A stretch of DNA of 64,000 bases from the NCBI GenBank assembly GCA_965223035.1, contig OZ244980.1, positions 62,001-126,000 of the forward strand. The letters are read 5' to 3'. The notes under the pieces were generated by a model that was not told where the DNA came from, made no database searches, and saw only the letters and a list, made by a program, of their open reading frames with translations. Numbering within the stretch: position 1 is the first letter of the stretch; each line of letters starts with the position of its first letter. The position numbers and the translations under genes were made by a program. Positions 25,881 through 35,213 of the stretch are shown piece after piece. This DNA comes from CAMDPA01 sp965223035. GTDB taxonomy: Bacteria; Pseudomonadota; Alphaproteobacteria; Rhizobiales; Hyphomicrobiaceae.

Positions 25881-27440
25881 TCATTCCCACTCGATGGTTC
25901 CGGGCGGCTTGGAAGTGATGTCGTAGACAACCCGGTTGATGCCGGCGACCTCATTGATGATGCGGGTCGCAACGCGGGCGAGCACGGCATGGTCGAACGG
26001 AAAATAATCGGCGGTCATGCCGTCGGTCGAGGTGACAGCGCGCAGGCCGCAGACATGGTCGTAGGTTCGCGCGTCGCCCATCACGCCGACGGAACGCACC
26101 GGCAGCAGGACGGCGAAGGCTTGCCAGATGGTGTCGTACAGGCCGGCCGCGCGAATCTCCTCGATGAAGATGGCGTCAGCCTTGCGCAAGATCTCCAGAT
26201 TCGGACGGTCGACCGCGCCCGGCATGCGGATGGCGAGACCCGGCCCCGGGAACGGATGGCGACCGACGAAGGTGTCGGGCAAGCCCAACTCGCGGCCGAG
26301 CGCCCGCACCTCGTCCTTAAACAGCTCGCGCAACGGCTCGATCAGACGTAGGTTCATGCGCTCCGGCAGTCCGCCGACGTTATGGTGGGACTTGATCGTG
26401 ACGGACGGACCACCGGTGAACGAGACGCTTTCGATGACGTCGGGGTAGAGCGTACCCTGCGCCAACAGCGCCGCTCCCCCCAACTTTTTGGCTTCGGCCT
26501 CGAACACGTCGATGAACAGCCGGCCGATCGTCTTTCGCTTGAGCTCGGGATCGCTGATGCCGTGGAGCGCGTCCAAAAACCGGTCGGACGCATCGACATG
26601 AATCAAGGGGATGTTGAAGTGGCCCCGAAACAGCGACACCACCTCGTCGGCCTCATTGAGTCGCATCAGGCCGTGATCGACGAAAATGCATGTGAGCTGA
26701 TCGCCGACAGCCTCGTGGATCAGCTTGGCGGCGACCGCTGAGTCAACCCCGCCGGACAGACCGCAAATGACCCGGTCCCCTCCAACCTGGGCACGGATGC
26801 TCTCGAGCGCCGCGGTGTGGAAATGGCGCATCGTCCAGTCACCGGCCAGTCCCGCGATGCGATGTACGAAATTACCGATCAGCGCCGCCCCGCGTGGTGT
26901 GTGAACCACCTCGGGATGGAATTGAACACCATAGAGCCCGCGCGCCTCGTCGGCGATGGCGGCAAACGGCGCGCCCTGGGAAATGGCGACCACCTGAAAG
27001 CCGTCAGGCAGGCGGGTGACCCGATCCCCATGGCTCATCCAAATGGTATCGCGTTGACCAGGTTGCCAGATGCCCTCGAAGAGGGCGCAGGCTTGGACCA
27101 CCTCCAACTCGGCCCGGCCAAATTCGCGGTGGTGGCCGGTCTTCACCTCACCGCCGAGTTGGGCCACCATGGTTTGCTGCCCATAGCAGATCCCGAGCAC
27201 GGGCAGCCCCTTGGCAAAGACCCAATCCGGCGCCCGAGGGGTCCCGAATTCGGTGACGCTTGAGGGACCACCGGACAAAATGACCGCTTTCGGCTGCAGC
27301 CGTTCGTAGGCCGCCTCGGCCCTGTTGAAGGGAACGATCTCGGAATAGACACCCTGCTCGCGCACGCGGCGGGCAATCAGCTGGGTTACCTGGCTGCCGA
27401 AGTCGATGATCAGAACGGTGTTGGTGATGTGATCGGTCAT
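25881..27440 (-). CDS. guaA: GMP synthase (glutamine-hydrolysing)
   Basis: The 519-residue enzyme converts XMP to GMP. The N-terminal class I amidotransferase has the nucleophile Cys85 in GICYGQQ and the His/Glu pair in GVQFHPEV. The ATP-pyrophosphatase P-loop GLSGGVDS lies at about 229-236, and the C-terminal dimerisation domain ends SKPPGTIEWE. ATG at 27440 was chosen over an upstream TTG because MTDHITNTVLIIDFGSQ fits the family start. It is divergent from mepA. Confidence 0.97.
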   Translation of the reverse strand: MTDHITNTVLIIDFGSQVTQLIARRVREQGVYSEIVPFNRAEAAYERLQPKAVILSGGPSSVTEFGTPRAPDWVFAKGLPVLGICYGQQTMVAQLGGEVKTGHHREFGRAELEVVQACALFEGIWQPGQRDTIWMSHGDRVTRLPDGFQVVAISQGAPFAAIADEARGLYGVQFHPEVVHTPRGAALIGNFVHRIAGLAGDWTMRHFHTAALESIRAQVGGDRVICGLSGGVDSAVAAKLIHEAVGDQLTCIFVDHGLMRLNEADEVVSLFRGHFNIPLIHVDASDRFLDALHGISDPELKRKTIGRLFIDVFEAEAKKLGGAALLAQGTLYPDVIESVSFTGGPSVTIKSHHNVGGLPERMNLRLIEPLRELFKDEVRALGRELGLPDTFVGRHPFPGPGLAIRMPGAVDRPNLEILRKADAIFIEEIRAAGLYDTIWQAFAVLLPVRSVGVMGDARTYDHVCGLRAVTSTDGMTADYFPFDHAVLARVATRIINEVAGINRVVYDITSKPPGTIEWE

Positions 27441-27698
27441 GCGCAACGCGTTACGCTAGCTTGGCTTCGCCCGCAACCACTGGACCTGGTTCACCAACAG
27501 CGGCACGGTGCACGGATCATGAGCCATGGGGCGGCAAACAGGTTTTGTGGGCAGGCAGCTCATGGCCGGTGCGGGTCGCTGGCCGGCGCGGAGCATCGGT
27601 GCAAATAATCCCCTGGTTGTCGAGCGGCTCGTCTCAATTTGGCCAGGTGAGCGCGGCAATGCTCGTCGACAGGCTAAGGCTGGGAGCGGAGCGAGCGC

Positions 27699-28814
27699 AT
27701 GGCTGTGACGCTGGCGAGAGGCGAAACGTTCAACCCACGGCGGAGATGGCCTTGGCCATGGTGCGGGGCAGGATCTTGCGCGGCGCTGGCCGGCATTGTG
27801 GCCTTGGCGACGGCGGCCAGCACGGCCCTGGCTCAGTCCGGCAGCGCACCGCCCACAACGGCTGGAGCGCCGACCCAGATCGCGGCAGGCGCCGGCGTGA
27901 TGCGTCTTGCTCAGGCCTCGATCGACAAACCGAAGGGTAGCCGCAAGGTGGCGGCGAAGGTCCTGTTTGGGGCGGCCAGGGACGCGGCTCCATTGCGGGC
28001 GCGCGCCATCGGGCGCTACAACCGCGGTTGCCTGGCCGGCGCCAAGGCGCTACCGGTCGACGGACCGGCGTGGCAGGCCATGCGGCTCAGTCGCAATCGC
28101 AACTGGGGGCACCCGGCACTGATCGCCTGGTTGGAGCGATTTGCCATCAGCGCCAAACGCTACGACGGCTGGCCGGGGCTGCTGGTCGGTGACCTGGCAC
28201 AGCCGCGGGGTGGACCGATGCTGACGGGGCATGCCAGCCATCAAATCGGGCTCGATGCGGACATCTGGCTTCGGCCAATGCCAGATCGGCGCTTGACCAG
28301 GGCGGAGCGCGAGCGCATCTCCGCAGTGTCGATGCTGGCGCGCGACAAGCTGTCCGTCGATCCCAACAAATGGAGCCTGGCGCGGGCGCGACTCATCAAA
28401 CGTGCGGCATCGACACGCGAGGTCCATCGCATCTTTGTCCATCCGGCTATCAAAAAAGAGCTGTGCAGGACCGCTGACCAGCTCGGCGGCAGCCGGCGTT
28501 GGCTGTCCAAGGTGCGGCCCTGGTGGGGGCATCATTATCATTTCCACGTGCGGCTTGGCTGCCCACGGGGCAGTCCGGGATGCAGGCCGCAAAGTCCGGT
28601 CGCCGCCAGTGATGGCTGCGGTGCCGAGTTGACCCATTGGTTCAAGCGCCTGCAGCGTGCGATGCGTCCCAAGCCGAAGCCAAAACGGCCGGCGAAGCGT
28701 CGGCGGCCGAAACCGCCGATTACGTTGGCGGCGCTGCCTTCGGCCTGTCGGATCGTGCTCAATGCGGGTACCCGTCCGGAGCGCTCCGGCAACGGCAGAT
28801 CTGCATCGCGATAG
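27699..28814 (+). CDS. mepA: penicillin-insensitive murein endopeptidase
   Basis: This M74-type LAS metallopeptidase cleaves D-Ala-mDAP cross-links in peptidoglycan. The signal peptide ends near ALAQS (about residue 47), so it is periplasmic. Zinc and catalytic motifs are visible: GGPMLTGHASHQIGLDADIW and WWGHHYHFHVRL. Cys residues expected to form disulfides are present in the C-terminal half. At 371 residues it is longer than the E. coli enzyme because of an extended N-terminal linker and a Lys/Pro/Arg-rich segment near residue 325. It faces the mreB-type gene, another cell-shape function. Confidence 0.92.
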   Translation: MAVTLARGETFNPRRRWPWPWCGAGSCAALAGIVALATAASTALAQSGSAPPTTAGAPTQIAAGAGVMRLAQASIDKPKGSRKVAAKVLFGAARDAAPLRARAIGRYNRGCLAGAKALPVDGPAWQAMRLSRNRNWGHPALIAWLERFAISAKRYDGWPGLLVGDLAQPRGGPMLTGHASHQIGLDADIWLRPMPDRRLTRAERERISAVSMLARDKLSVDPNKWSLARARLIKRAASTREVHRIFVHPAIKKELCRTADQLGGSRRWLSKVRPWWGHHYHFHVRLGCPRGSPGCRPQSPVAASDGCGAELTHWFKRLQRAMRPKPKPKRPAKRRRPKPPITLAALPSACRIVLNAGTRPERSGNGRSASR

Positions 28815-28850
28815 CGTGCACCCGGCAACGACGAATCGTCTCACCAGCGA

Positions 28851-28914
28851 CTAGATCATCGCGCCTTAAATCGGAACCGCAAAGCCGATTCCGATTAAAG
28901 GTAGGTTGCTCTGG
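28851..28914 (+). repeat. F1 repeat, 64-bp short form
   Basis: The left end is CTAGATCATCGCGCC and the right end AGGTTGCTCTGG. It has the same A-to-B junction as the copies at 13817 and 45871. Confidence 0.9.
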
Positions 28915-28951
28915 CGCGAAACCGGCCTGAAGCTTGAGCTTTCCAAAGTTG

Positions 28952-28985
28952 GCTGGAACCATCCCGCTCCGCCGCCCGGTACGGC
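28952..28985 (+). repeat. F2 repeat, left arm fragment
   Basis: GCTGGAACCATCCCGCT is followed by CCGCCGCCCGG and then unique sequence. Upstream bases GAGCTTTCCAAAGTTG match the F2 left flank. Confidence 0.7.
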
Positions 28986-29009
28986 TGTCCCGCATTTGGT
29001 GGAAATGAG

Positions 29010-30047
29010 CTAAGGCTCAATCAGCAACGGCTCCCAGTCGCGGAGGTGCTCGAGTACGGCTGCTGTACCAAGAATGACGCAATGTTCCGGTCGCTCCGGG
29101 GTCGTGAATGCCACGCCGACGCGTTGCCCAAGCTCGAGATCCAAATTGGTGAGTTCGGCGCCGCCACCGGTTAATTGGATGCCATGCTCGCAGATGTCGG
29201 ACGCCAGCTCCGGCGGCAAATCTTCCAGCGTCCGTTGGACGAACTCCGCAATCTGCTCGATGGGCGGATCGAGCGCCGTGGCGACATCTTGAGGCCCCAG
29301 GACAATCGATTTCGGCCTTCCTGTTTGCAAGTCGCGGCCGTTGATGTGAATCTCGGTGGGAGGATCGTTGGCGGCCGAGCGCGCCGTGCCGGCCTCGACC
29401 TTGATCCGCTCGGCATTGGTCGCGCCAATAACCAGTCGATGTTGTCGACGGATGTAGCGGGCAATGGCTTCGTCCATGGCATCGCCGGCGCACCTTAGCG
29501 ATCGCGCTTGGATGACGCCACCTAACGACAAGACCGCGATGTCCGTGGTGCCGCCGCCGATGTCCACGACCATGGAGGCGGTGGGCTCATCGACCGGAAG
29601 TCCTGCACCGATCGCCGCGGCAACCGGCTCGAAGATCAGATAGACCTTGCGTGCTCCGGCGGAGAGTGCGGTGTCATAGACAGACTTGCGATCAACTGGC
29701 GTGGCTCCCGCGGGAACGCTGATGACGATCCGTGGGCGGCGGAAGCCGAACAGGCGACGCGTGCGGGAAATGAAGTCGCGGAGCATCTGCTCGGTCGCCA
29801 CGAAATCGGCGATTACGCCATCGCGTAACGGGCGCAGCGCCTCGATGTTCTCCGGGGTACGGCCAATCATGGCCTTGGCCTTGGCGCCAATGGCGAGCAC
29901 CTCGCGACTGTCGCCATGCGAACGGACCGCTACGACGGACGGCTCGTCGATGACGATGCCTTTTCCAGCCACGTAGACCAGCGTGTTCGCGGTCCCCAGG
30001 TCGATCGCGATGTCGTCGGAAAATACGCTTGATAGAGCAAGAACCAT
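29010..30047 (-). CDS. MreB-type actin-like shape protein
   Basis: The 345-residue product is an MreB/FtsA-superfamily ATPase of MreB type. Phosphate-binding segments are DLGTANTLVYV and VVDIGGGTTDIAVLSLGG, and the adenosine loop is QLTGGGAELTNL. The ATG at 30047 gives the usual amphipathic start (MVLALSSVF). MreB normally heads an mreBCD-mrdAB operon; here it is followed by a repeat and the convergent mepA gene, with no mreC. It is therefore either an isolated mreB or a second paralog, which the window cannot decide. Confidence 0.88.
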   Translation of the reverse strand: MVLALSSVFSDDIAIDLGTANTLVYVAGKGIVIDEPSVVAVRSHGDSREVLAIGAKAKAMIGRTPENIEALRPLRDGVIADFVATEQMLRDFISRTRRLFGFRRPRIVISVPAGATPVDRKSVYDTALSAGARKVYLIFEPVAAAIGAGLPVDEPTASMVVDIGGGTTDIAVLSLGGVIQARSLRCAGDAMDEAIARYIRRQHRLVIGATNAERIKVEAGTARSAANDPPTEIHINGRDLQTGRPKSIVLGPQDVATALDPPIEQIAEFVQRTLEDLPPELASDICEHGIQLTGGGAELTNLDLELGQRVGVAFTTPERPEHCVILGTAAVLEHLRDWEPLLIEP

Positions 30048-30430
30048 GGTGAATTGGGCCTCGGGAACTGGCGGCCTGCTCGCCCGGTGTCGACGCGCAT
30101 CGGGCATTGCCTCGGTGATGGCGGTTCGTCATCACGCGACGCTGCCGTTGTGATTGGCAAGCCCAGCAGTGCGCCCGGCTTACGATGATCCCGCGGTTGT
30201 CCAACCCATGCTGCGCCATTGGCTGATCATAACAGCAATCGTCGGCTTATGCGTGGACCAACTCATGCACTTGAATAACGCCTCGACCCCGCCGACCCGT
30301 GATCGAGCGACGCCAACAGGCCCCAACTTCTCGCCTTCCCGACCACGGGTTCGCCCTGACGCGCGAAACGCCCGCCATGTCGTGCTCCGACGACCGTACC
30401 GCAACAAACCGATCAAGAGCGGAATTCACC
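30048..30430. other. intergenic upstream of mreB-type gene
   Basis: This 383-base stretch should hold the promoter of the mreB-type gene. No credible coding frame or hairpin other than the adjacent F1 element is seen. Confidence 0.4.
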
Positions 30431-30494
30431 CTAGATCATCGCGCCTTAAATCGGAACCGGCTTTGCGGTTCCGATTTAAGGCGCGATGATCTAG
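30431..30494. repeat. F1 repeat, perfect 64-bp palindrome
   Basis: The copy has 29-base arms (CTAGATCATCGCGCC... and its exact complement) around a 6-base loop GCTTTG. It lies between the start of the mreB-type gene and the end of leuA and is the only copy with no mismatch in the stem. Confidence 0.95.
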
Positions 30495-30515
30495 TCCGAT
30501 GAAAAGCGGGCTGAC

Positions 30516-32162
30516 CTAGATGCCACCCAGCCGTTCCGGACCGCGTGCCTGCGCATGCACCTTGCGCTGACGTTTGATGAGCAACTTGTTGAGAGCGCTG
30601 ATATAGGCCTTGGCCGAGGCCACCAGCGTGTCGGGGTCGGCCGCCCTTCCGGTCACTGCGCGCCCGTCCTCTTCAAGTCGGACCGAAACCTCAGCTTGCG
30701 CATCGGTCCCGCCGGTGACCGCGTGCACCTGGTACAGATCGAGGTCAGCCGTGTGAGGAATCAAGCTCTTGATCGCATTGAACGTAGCATCGACAGGGCC
30801 GTTGCCGCTGGCTTGCACCGTTTGTTTGTTGCCTTCGATGTCGAGCGTGAGCGTCGCGGACTGCGGGCCCTGGGTGCCGGCGATGACGGTTAGTGACAGC
30901 ACCTTGATGCGATCGTCAACGGTGGCGATCTCCTCATCCACCAAGGCTTCGATATCCTCGTCGTAAACCACCTTTTTGCGATCGGCCAACGCCTTGAACC
31001 GGTTGAAGGCATCCTCAAACGCGTTATCGCCCAGCTCGTAGCCGAGGTCTTTCAGCTTGGTGCGAAACGCATTGCGACCGGAATGTTTGCCCATCACCAA
31101 GGAGGTCTTGGCGACGCCGACCGATTCCGGCGTCATGATCTCATAGGTTTGCGTGTGTTTCAGCATGCCATCCTGATGAATGCCGCTTTCATGGGCGAAC
31201 GCATTGCGGCCCACGATCGCCTTGTTGTATTGCACCGGGAACGACGTGGCGGCCGACACCAACTTGGAGGCGCGCGTGAGCATGGTGGCGTCGACGCCGG
31301 TGGTGTAGGGCAAAACGTCGGCACGCGTCCGAATCGCCATCACGATCTCCTCCAGCGCCGCATTGCCGGCGCGTTCGCCGATGCCGTTGATCGTGCACTC
31401 GATCTGGCGTGCGCCGGCGTTGACCCCTGCCAGCGAATTAGCGACAGCCATGCCGAGATCGTTGTGGCAATGGGTGGACAACACGATGCGGTCAGCGCCC
31501 GGAACGCGTTCACGCAGCATTCCGATCAGCGCGAAATACTCCTCCGGCACCGTGTAGCCGACCGTATCGGGAATGTTGACCGTGGTGGCGCCGGCTTTGA
31601 TCGCCGTCTCGACGCAGCGGCAAAGAAAATCGCGCTCCGTGCGCGTTGCATCCTCCGCCGACCACTCGACGTCATCGGTGTAGGTGCGGGCGCGTTCGAC
31701 GGACGCGCGGATCAGCTCTAATACCTCGTGCGGCTCCTTCTGCAACTTGTGCTTCATATGGATTGGCGAGGTGGACAAGAACGTGTGAATGCGCGGGTGA
31801 AGGGCATGTCGTACGGCCTCCCCGCAGCGATCGATGTCCTTGAAGCCGGCCCGGGCCAGTCCGGCGACGGTGGCCTGTTTAACCCGCTTGGAAATCTCAA
31901 CGACCGCCTCGAAGTCGCCCTCTGAGGCGATCGGAAATCCGGCCTCGATGACGTCGACACCCAATGCGTCAAGCAGCTCGGCGACCTCCAACTTTTCCTC
32001 CAAGGTCATGGTGGCGCCCGGCGACTGCTCGCCATCGCGTAAGGTGGTGTCGAAGATCAGCACCCGATCATCGGGGCGCGATGGGACGGCGGGCTGGGGT
32101 GTGGGCGCGGAGGTCGGCGCCGTTGCGCTCGCGGGCGACGTCGATGATGAGGCTGAGGTCAT
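30516..32162 (-). CDS. leuA: 2-isopropylmalate synthase
   Basis: This enzyme makes the first committed step of leucine synthesis from 2-oxoisovalerate and acetyl-CoA. The catalytic TIM barrel starts at about residue 34 (FDTTLRDGEQSPGATM), with metal-binding STHCHNDLGMAVANS and the HESGIHQDG signature; the regulatory LeuA dimer domain, about 400-530, binds leucine. The first 28 residues are a Ser/Thr/Ala/Pro-rich extension not needed for the fold. ATG at 32162 is preceded by AGGA. A leucine-rich short frame lies about 140 bases upstream. Confidence 0.96.
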   Translation of the reverse strand: MTSASSSTSPASATAPTSAPTPQPAVPSRPDDRVLIFDTTLRDGEQSPGATMTLEEKLEVAELLDALGVDVIEAGFPIASEGDFEAVVEISKRVKQATVAGLARAGFKDIDRCGEAVRHALHPRIHTFLSTSPIHMKHKLQKEPHEVLELIRASVERARTYTDDVEWSAEDATRTERDFLCRCVETAIKAGATTVNIPDTVGYTVPEEYFALIGMLRERVPGADRIVLSTHCHNDLGMAVANSLAGVNAGARQIECTINGIGERAGNAALEEIVMAIRTRADVLPYTTGVDATMLTRASKLVSAATSFPVQYNKAIVGRNAFAHESGIHQDGMLKHTQTYEIMTPESVGVAKTSLVMGKHSGRNAFRTKLKDLGYELGDNAFEDAFNRFKALADRKKVVYDEDIEALVDEEIATVDDRIKVLSLTVIAGTQGPQSATLTLDIEGNKQTVQASGNGPVDATFNAIKSLIPHTADLDLYQVHAVTGGTDAQAEVSVRLEEDGRAVTGRAADPDTLVASAKAYISALNKLLIKRQRKVHAQARGPERLGGI

Positions 32163-32300
32163 GGACTATTCCTGCTGAGATGAGATGGCGGTTCGATCGT
32201 GCCGTCGGGCCGGATCGACCGGGGCAAATGTCTGCTGGTGTTCGCTGTGGTCATCCCCTGGGCGCCCGTCTTCCGCCCGATGACGCAAGACCTGTGTCGC

Positions 32301-32348
32301 TCAGGGGCCGGTAAGGAGCAGCAGAGTCAGCGCCAGGTGCCCATACAA
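32301..32348 (-). promoter_or_regulatory. possible leucine leader peptide upstream of leuA
   Basis: On the leuA strand a 15-codon frame starting TTG reads MYGHLALTLLLLTGP, with six Leu in eight consecutive codons, then TGA; it ends 138 bases before leuA. GGGCG/CGCCC can pair just downstream (about 32257-32276). This resembles attenuator leaders of leucine operons, but the start codon is not ATG, the ribosome site is poor, and no T-run follows the stem. Confidence 0.3.
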
Positions 32349-32640
32349 CGGACGAACGGCAACGCGCGCTCCCTCACCCTTGCGGGCGGGACGGAACAAC
32401 GCTCGATTAGGTCCGACGTGGCGCATCATTACACGGATCAAAGATTCACAATGGAACCCATTCGTCCTCTTGCTCCCGACAAGTTGGCGCGTTCGGTCAG
32501 AAAATTCAAGGGAGATATGCGGCCCGCGCCGGGAAAAGTCACACCGTGATGGGGGCCCGGCACCGAATCAATTAATTCCGGCTCCAGACGGAAACGCCTT
32601 GCCGGACCGCTCCGCGAGCCGGCCATTCCCTGATGCGATG

Positions 32641-32700
32641 TTGTGGGTGGGCGGTGGAGCGGGATGGTTCCAGCTCGCTGTGAAGCGCTATCGAACTGGG
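32641..32700 (-). repeat. F2 repeat fragment, inverted
   Basis: AGCGGGATGGTTCCAGC at 32658-32674 is the complement of the F2 arm, followed by the left-flank sequence TCGCTGTGAAGCGCT in inverted form. The hairpin core is reduced. Confidence 0.7.
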
Positions 32701-32708
32701 CCGTGGGC

Positions 32709-33620
32709 CTAAAGCGACAAGCGACCTTCTGAAACCCTGATGGCGGAGCCGCCAATGCGTACGCTGTGCATCTCGCCACGGGTGATATCGAGTTGGATGG
32801 TCACCTCGCTAGGGCGATCCATCTCGTAGCCCTGCTCGATCACCCGTCGGTGCAGGCCGTCCGGCAAAGCATCGAAGCGATGAACCACACCGGCAAAGCC
32901 CACGGCGGCCGATCCGGTCGCCGGGTCCTCCGCGATGCCGTAGTCGGGCGCGAACATGCGCGCATGGAACGCGGATGTCTTGTGCACGGTTTGCCGGCAG
33001 TAAAGGTAGGTCCCGAGCAGATTCTGTCCGCCGAACGCGCGTTGCCATCCAGGTTGGCGGACTTGCGCCCGGGCGATGGCTTCCAACGAGGCGACCGGGA
33101 CGTATGCGAAACCGTTGCCGGCCGAAAATCGCATCGGCCGGTGATTGGCAAAGCCAATCTCGCTGGGCAAAAGACCAAGCGCATCGCCCAACTGCTCGAT
33201 CGGCGCCAGCGTTCCCGCCGACTCCGGCAGCTTCGGTGCGTCGAACTCGGCAAAGGCCGGCCGGCCGGCCCGCAGCTTGACGCCGACGCGAACCAGGCCG
33301 ATCGGCTGCTCCAACGTGATCAACTGGTCGCGCGTGCCGGTGGGACTGCTCGAATTCAGATCGGTGAGCAGAACCGCAACGCCAATCGTCGGGTGGCCAG
33401 CGAACGGCACCTCCGAGGTCGGGGTGAAAATGCGAATGCGCGCAGCGTGGGCCAGATGTTGGGGGGCAAGCACAAAAACAGTCTCGGCGAGGTTAAACTC
33501 CCGGGCGATCGCCTGCATGGTTTCGGCGCCGATGGCATCTGCGCCGAGCACAACAGACAGGGGATTGCCGGTGAACCGTCGCTCGGTGAAAACGTCAAGG
33601 GTGTGAAAATCAAGGTGCAT
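32709..33620 (-). CDS. PhzF-family isomerase/epimerase-like protein
   Basis: The 303-residue product has the two-lobed PhzF/diaminopimelate-epimerase fold: FTERRFTGNPLSVVL, Glu46 in FNLAETVFV (the catalytic acid of PhzF), EVPFAGHPTIG and EDPATGSAAVGFAG. PhzF catalyses an isomerisation in phenazine synthesis, but most members have unknown roles, and no other phenazine gene is here. The ATG at 33620 puts the conserved HTLDVFTERRFTGNP at the N terminus. It is divergent from a deacetylase-like gene. Confidence 0.88.
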   Translation of the reverse strand: MHLDFHTLDVFTERRFTGNPLSVVLGADAIGAETMQAIAREFNLAETVFVLAPQHLAHAARIRIFTPTSEVPFAGHPTIGVAVLLTDLNSSSPTGTRDQLITLEQPIGLVRVGVKLRAGRPAFAEFDAPKLPESAGTLAPIEQLGDALGLLPSEIGFANHRPMRFSAGNGFAYVPVASLEAIARAQVRQPGWQRAFGGQNLLGTYLYCRQTVHKTSAFHARMFAPDYGIAEDPATGSAAVGFAGVVHRFDALPDGLHRRVIEQGYEMDRPSEVTIQLDITRGEMHSVRIGGSAIRVSEGRLSL

Positions 33621-33892
33621 GGTCGATTGGCTTGGCTGAATTTGCACCGACCATGCCCCATTTGTCGAAAAAAGCGAAGCGCTTCATCATAGCTGGTTCT
33701 CGTGCGTGATCAGAGCTCGCCGGCCGGCGGTCGGCGGCGCGGGCGGTATGGGCTTGACGCCGCGCTCAGCCTCCTTGACCTTGATTGACTCGATTGCTGC
33801 CGTCAGCCGATACCGTCCTGCGGGACCGGTTGGTGGGATCGACATGGTCCGCCGTCGCAGTGTCTGGCCCTGTCAGCACCAAGGAGTCCGAT

Positions 33893-34780
33893 ATGCAACC
33901 TCGCGAACGCGCGCCCTATTCGGCCATCGTTGACCGCGCGCCGCTCAAGCTGCCAGGCAACGCGCGGATCGTCGTTTGGTCGATCGTCAATCTCGAGGTC
34001 TGGGACATCGAACGACCCATGGCACGGCAGCAATTGGCGCCGCCGACCGGGCAGGTGCTGTTGCCGGACGTGCCGAATTGGAGTTGGCACGAGTACGGAA
34101 TGCGGGTTGGGGTGTGGCGCTTCTTCGACCTTTATAAACGCCTCGGCATTCGCCCGACGCTATCGATCAATGCGCGGGTCTGCGACGATTATGAGCGGGT
34201 GGCACGCGAAGCCAAGGAGAGCGGTTGGGAATTCATGGGGCATGTCTGGGACCAGATGCCGATCCACAAGGTCGAGGATCAGCGAGCCATGATCAACCGA
34301 TCGCTGGATCGGTTGGAGCGGTTCACGGGCAAGCGTCCGGTGGGTTGGCTTGGGCCGGGACTGACCCAGACCTATGAGACGCCCGAACTGTTGGCAGCGG
34401 CGGGGATTCAGTACATCGGCGATTGGGTCTGGGATGACGAGCCGGCCGAGATATCAACCGCCAATGGTCCACTCGTCACGCTGCCCTACTCGATCGAGCT
34501 CAACGACATCGCCGTCATGGCGCTGCATCACCATGAATCGTCTTATTGGCTGGAGCGCATCATCGACTGCTTCGATCGGCTGTATGCTGAAGGCGCCGAT
34601 CGTGTGAAAATCATGGCGATCGCGATCCACCCTTATATCTCGGGTCAGCCGCATCGCATTCGATACCTGGAAGAGGCTTACGATTACGTCAATCGGTTCG
34701 AGGGGGTCCTGCACTGGAACGGCGTGGATATCCTGCAATGGTACCAGGGCGCCACGGGCTCGAACGTGACGACGGCATGA
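33893..34780 (+). CDS. polysaccharide deacetylase-like protein, PuuE type
   Basis: The 295-residue product matches the NodB-homology subgroup that includes PuuE-type allantoinases: IVVWSIVNLEVWD, PNWSWHEYGMRVGVWRFFD, GWEFMGHVWDQMPIH and WLGPGLTQTYETPELLA. Metal-binding His residues are seen in the mid-region. AAGGAG lies six bases before the ATG at 33893; the frame is open upstream but lacks support. A purine-ring hydrolase role would fit the molybdenum hydroxylase genes 3 kb away, but they are not in one operon, so this is weak. Substrate unknown. Confidence 0.82.
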   Translation: MQPRERAPYSAIVDRAPLKLPGNARIVVWSIVNLEVWDIERPMARQQLAPPTGQVLLPDVPNWSWHEYGMRVGVWRFFDLYKRLGIRPTLSINARVCDDYERVAREAKESGWEFMGHVWDQMPIHKVEDQRAMINRSLDRLERFTGKRPVGWLGPGLTQTYETPELLAAAGIQYIGDWVWDDEPAEISTANGPLVTLPYSIELNDIAVMALHHHESSYWLERIIDCFDRLYAEGADRVKIMAIAIHPYISGQPHRIRYLEEAYDYVNRFEGVLHWNGVDILQWYQGATGSNVTTA

Positions 34781-34844
34781 TCGTCCGAGGGGCTCGCTGC
34801 TAAACGATTGGAAATGCTTGATCGCAGCGGCACAACGCGCCGTT

Positions 34845-35213
34845 CTACGGCGGAACCCGGATCAGAATTTGGACTTTGACCAACCAAGGGTAGTAGGTGA
34901 TGAGGAGATGACCGAACACCCACAGGACGAAGCCCAACACAATCAGGGCGGGGATCGCCGCAAACACCAGCTTGAAGCAGAACATCAACAGCCGAAAGAA
35001 CGGCACATTGAAGCCGGTCACGGTAGCCGCAGAGGGATGGCTGAGGTCGTGCCAACCCGCCGCCTCAGTCACGAAATCGGTCGATAGCTCTGTGGCTGCG
35101 CCAGATGATGGCTGCTGAGCGCGCTCCCGTGCTGCCCGCTCGCGCCGCAGCGTGCGCGGCAAATCATCGTCGGGCTCATCGGCGAACACACCGTCTCTGT
35201 TTGACACGGACAT
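34845..35213 (-). CDS. small membrane protein, unknown
   Basis: The 122-residue product starts with a charged, disordered region (DEPDDDLPRTLRRERAARER) and ends with two hydrophobic segments (about 75-110: FRLLMFCFKLVFAAIPALIV, then LLITYYPWLVKV). I do not recognise the family. ATG at 35213 was chosen because the longer frame crosses into the apt promoter. It is convergent with the deacetylase gene at 64 bases, the only convergent protein-gene pair in the window without a repeat element. Confidence 0.6.
   Translation of the reverse strand: MSVSNRDGVFADEPDDDLPRTLRRERAARERAQQPSSGAATELSTDFVTEAAGWHDLSHPSAATVTGFNVPFFRLLMFCFKLVFAAIPALIVLGFVLWVFGHLLITYYPWLVKVQILIRVPP

Larger units (their letters stand above)
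32163..32708. other. leuA upstream region
   Basis: This 546-base region between phzF-type and leuA genes contains the possible leucine leader peptide (32301-32348) and an F2 fragment (32641). No protein-sized gene is supported. Confidence 0.5.

Noticed and set aside
32709..33620. phenazine biosynthesis
   Set aside because: Only a PhzF-fold protein is present; no phzA-E or G genes are nearby, and most PhzF relatives are unrelated to phenazines.
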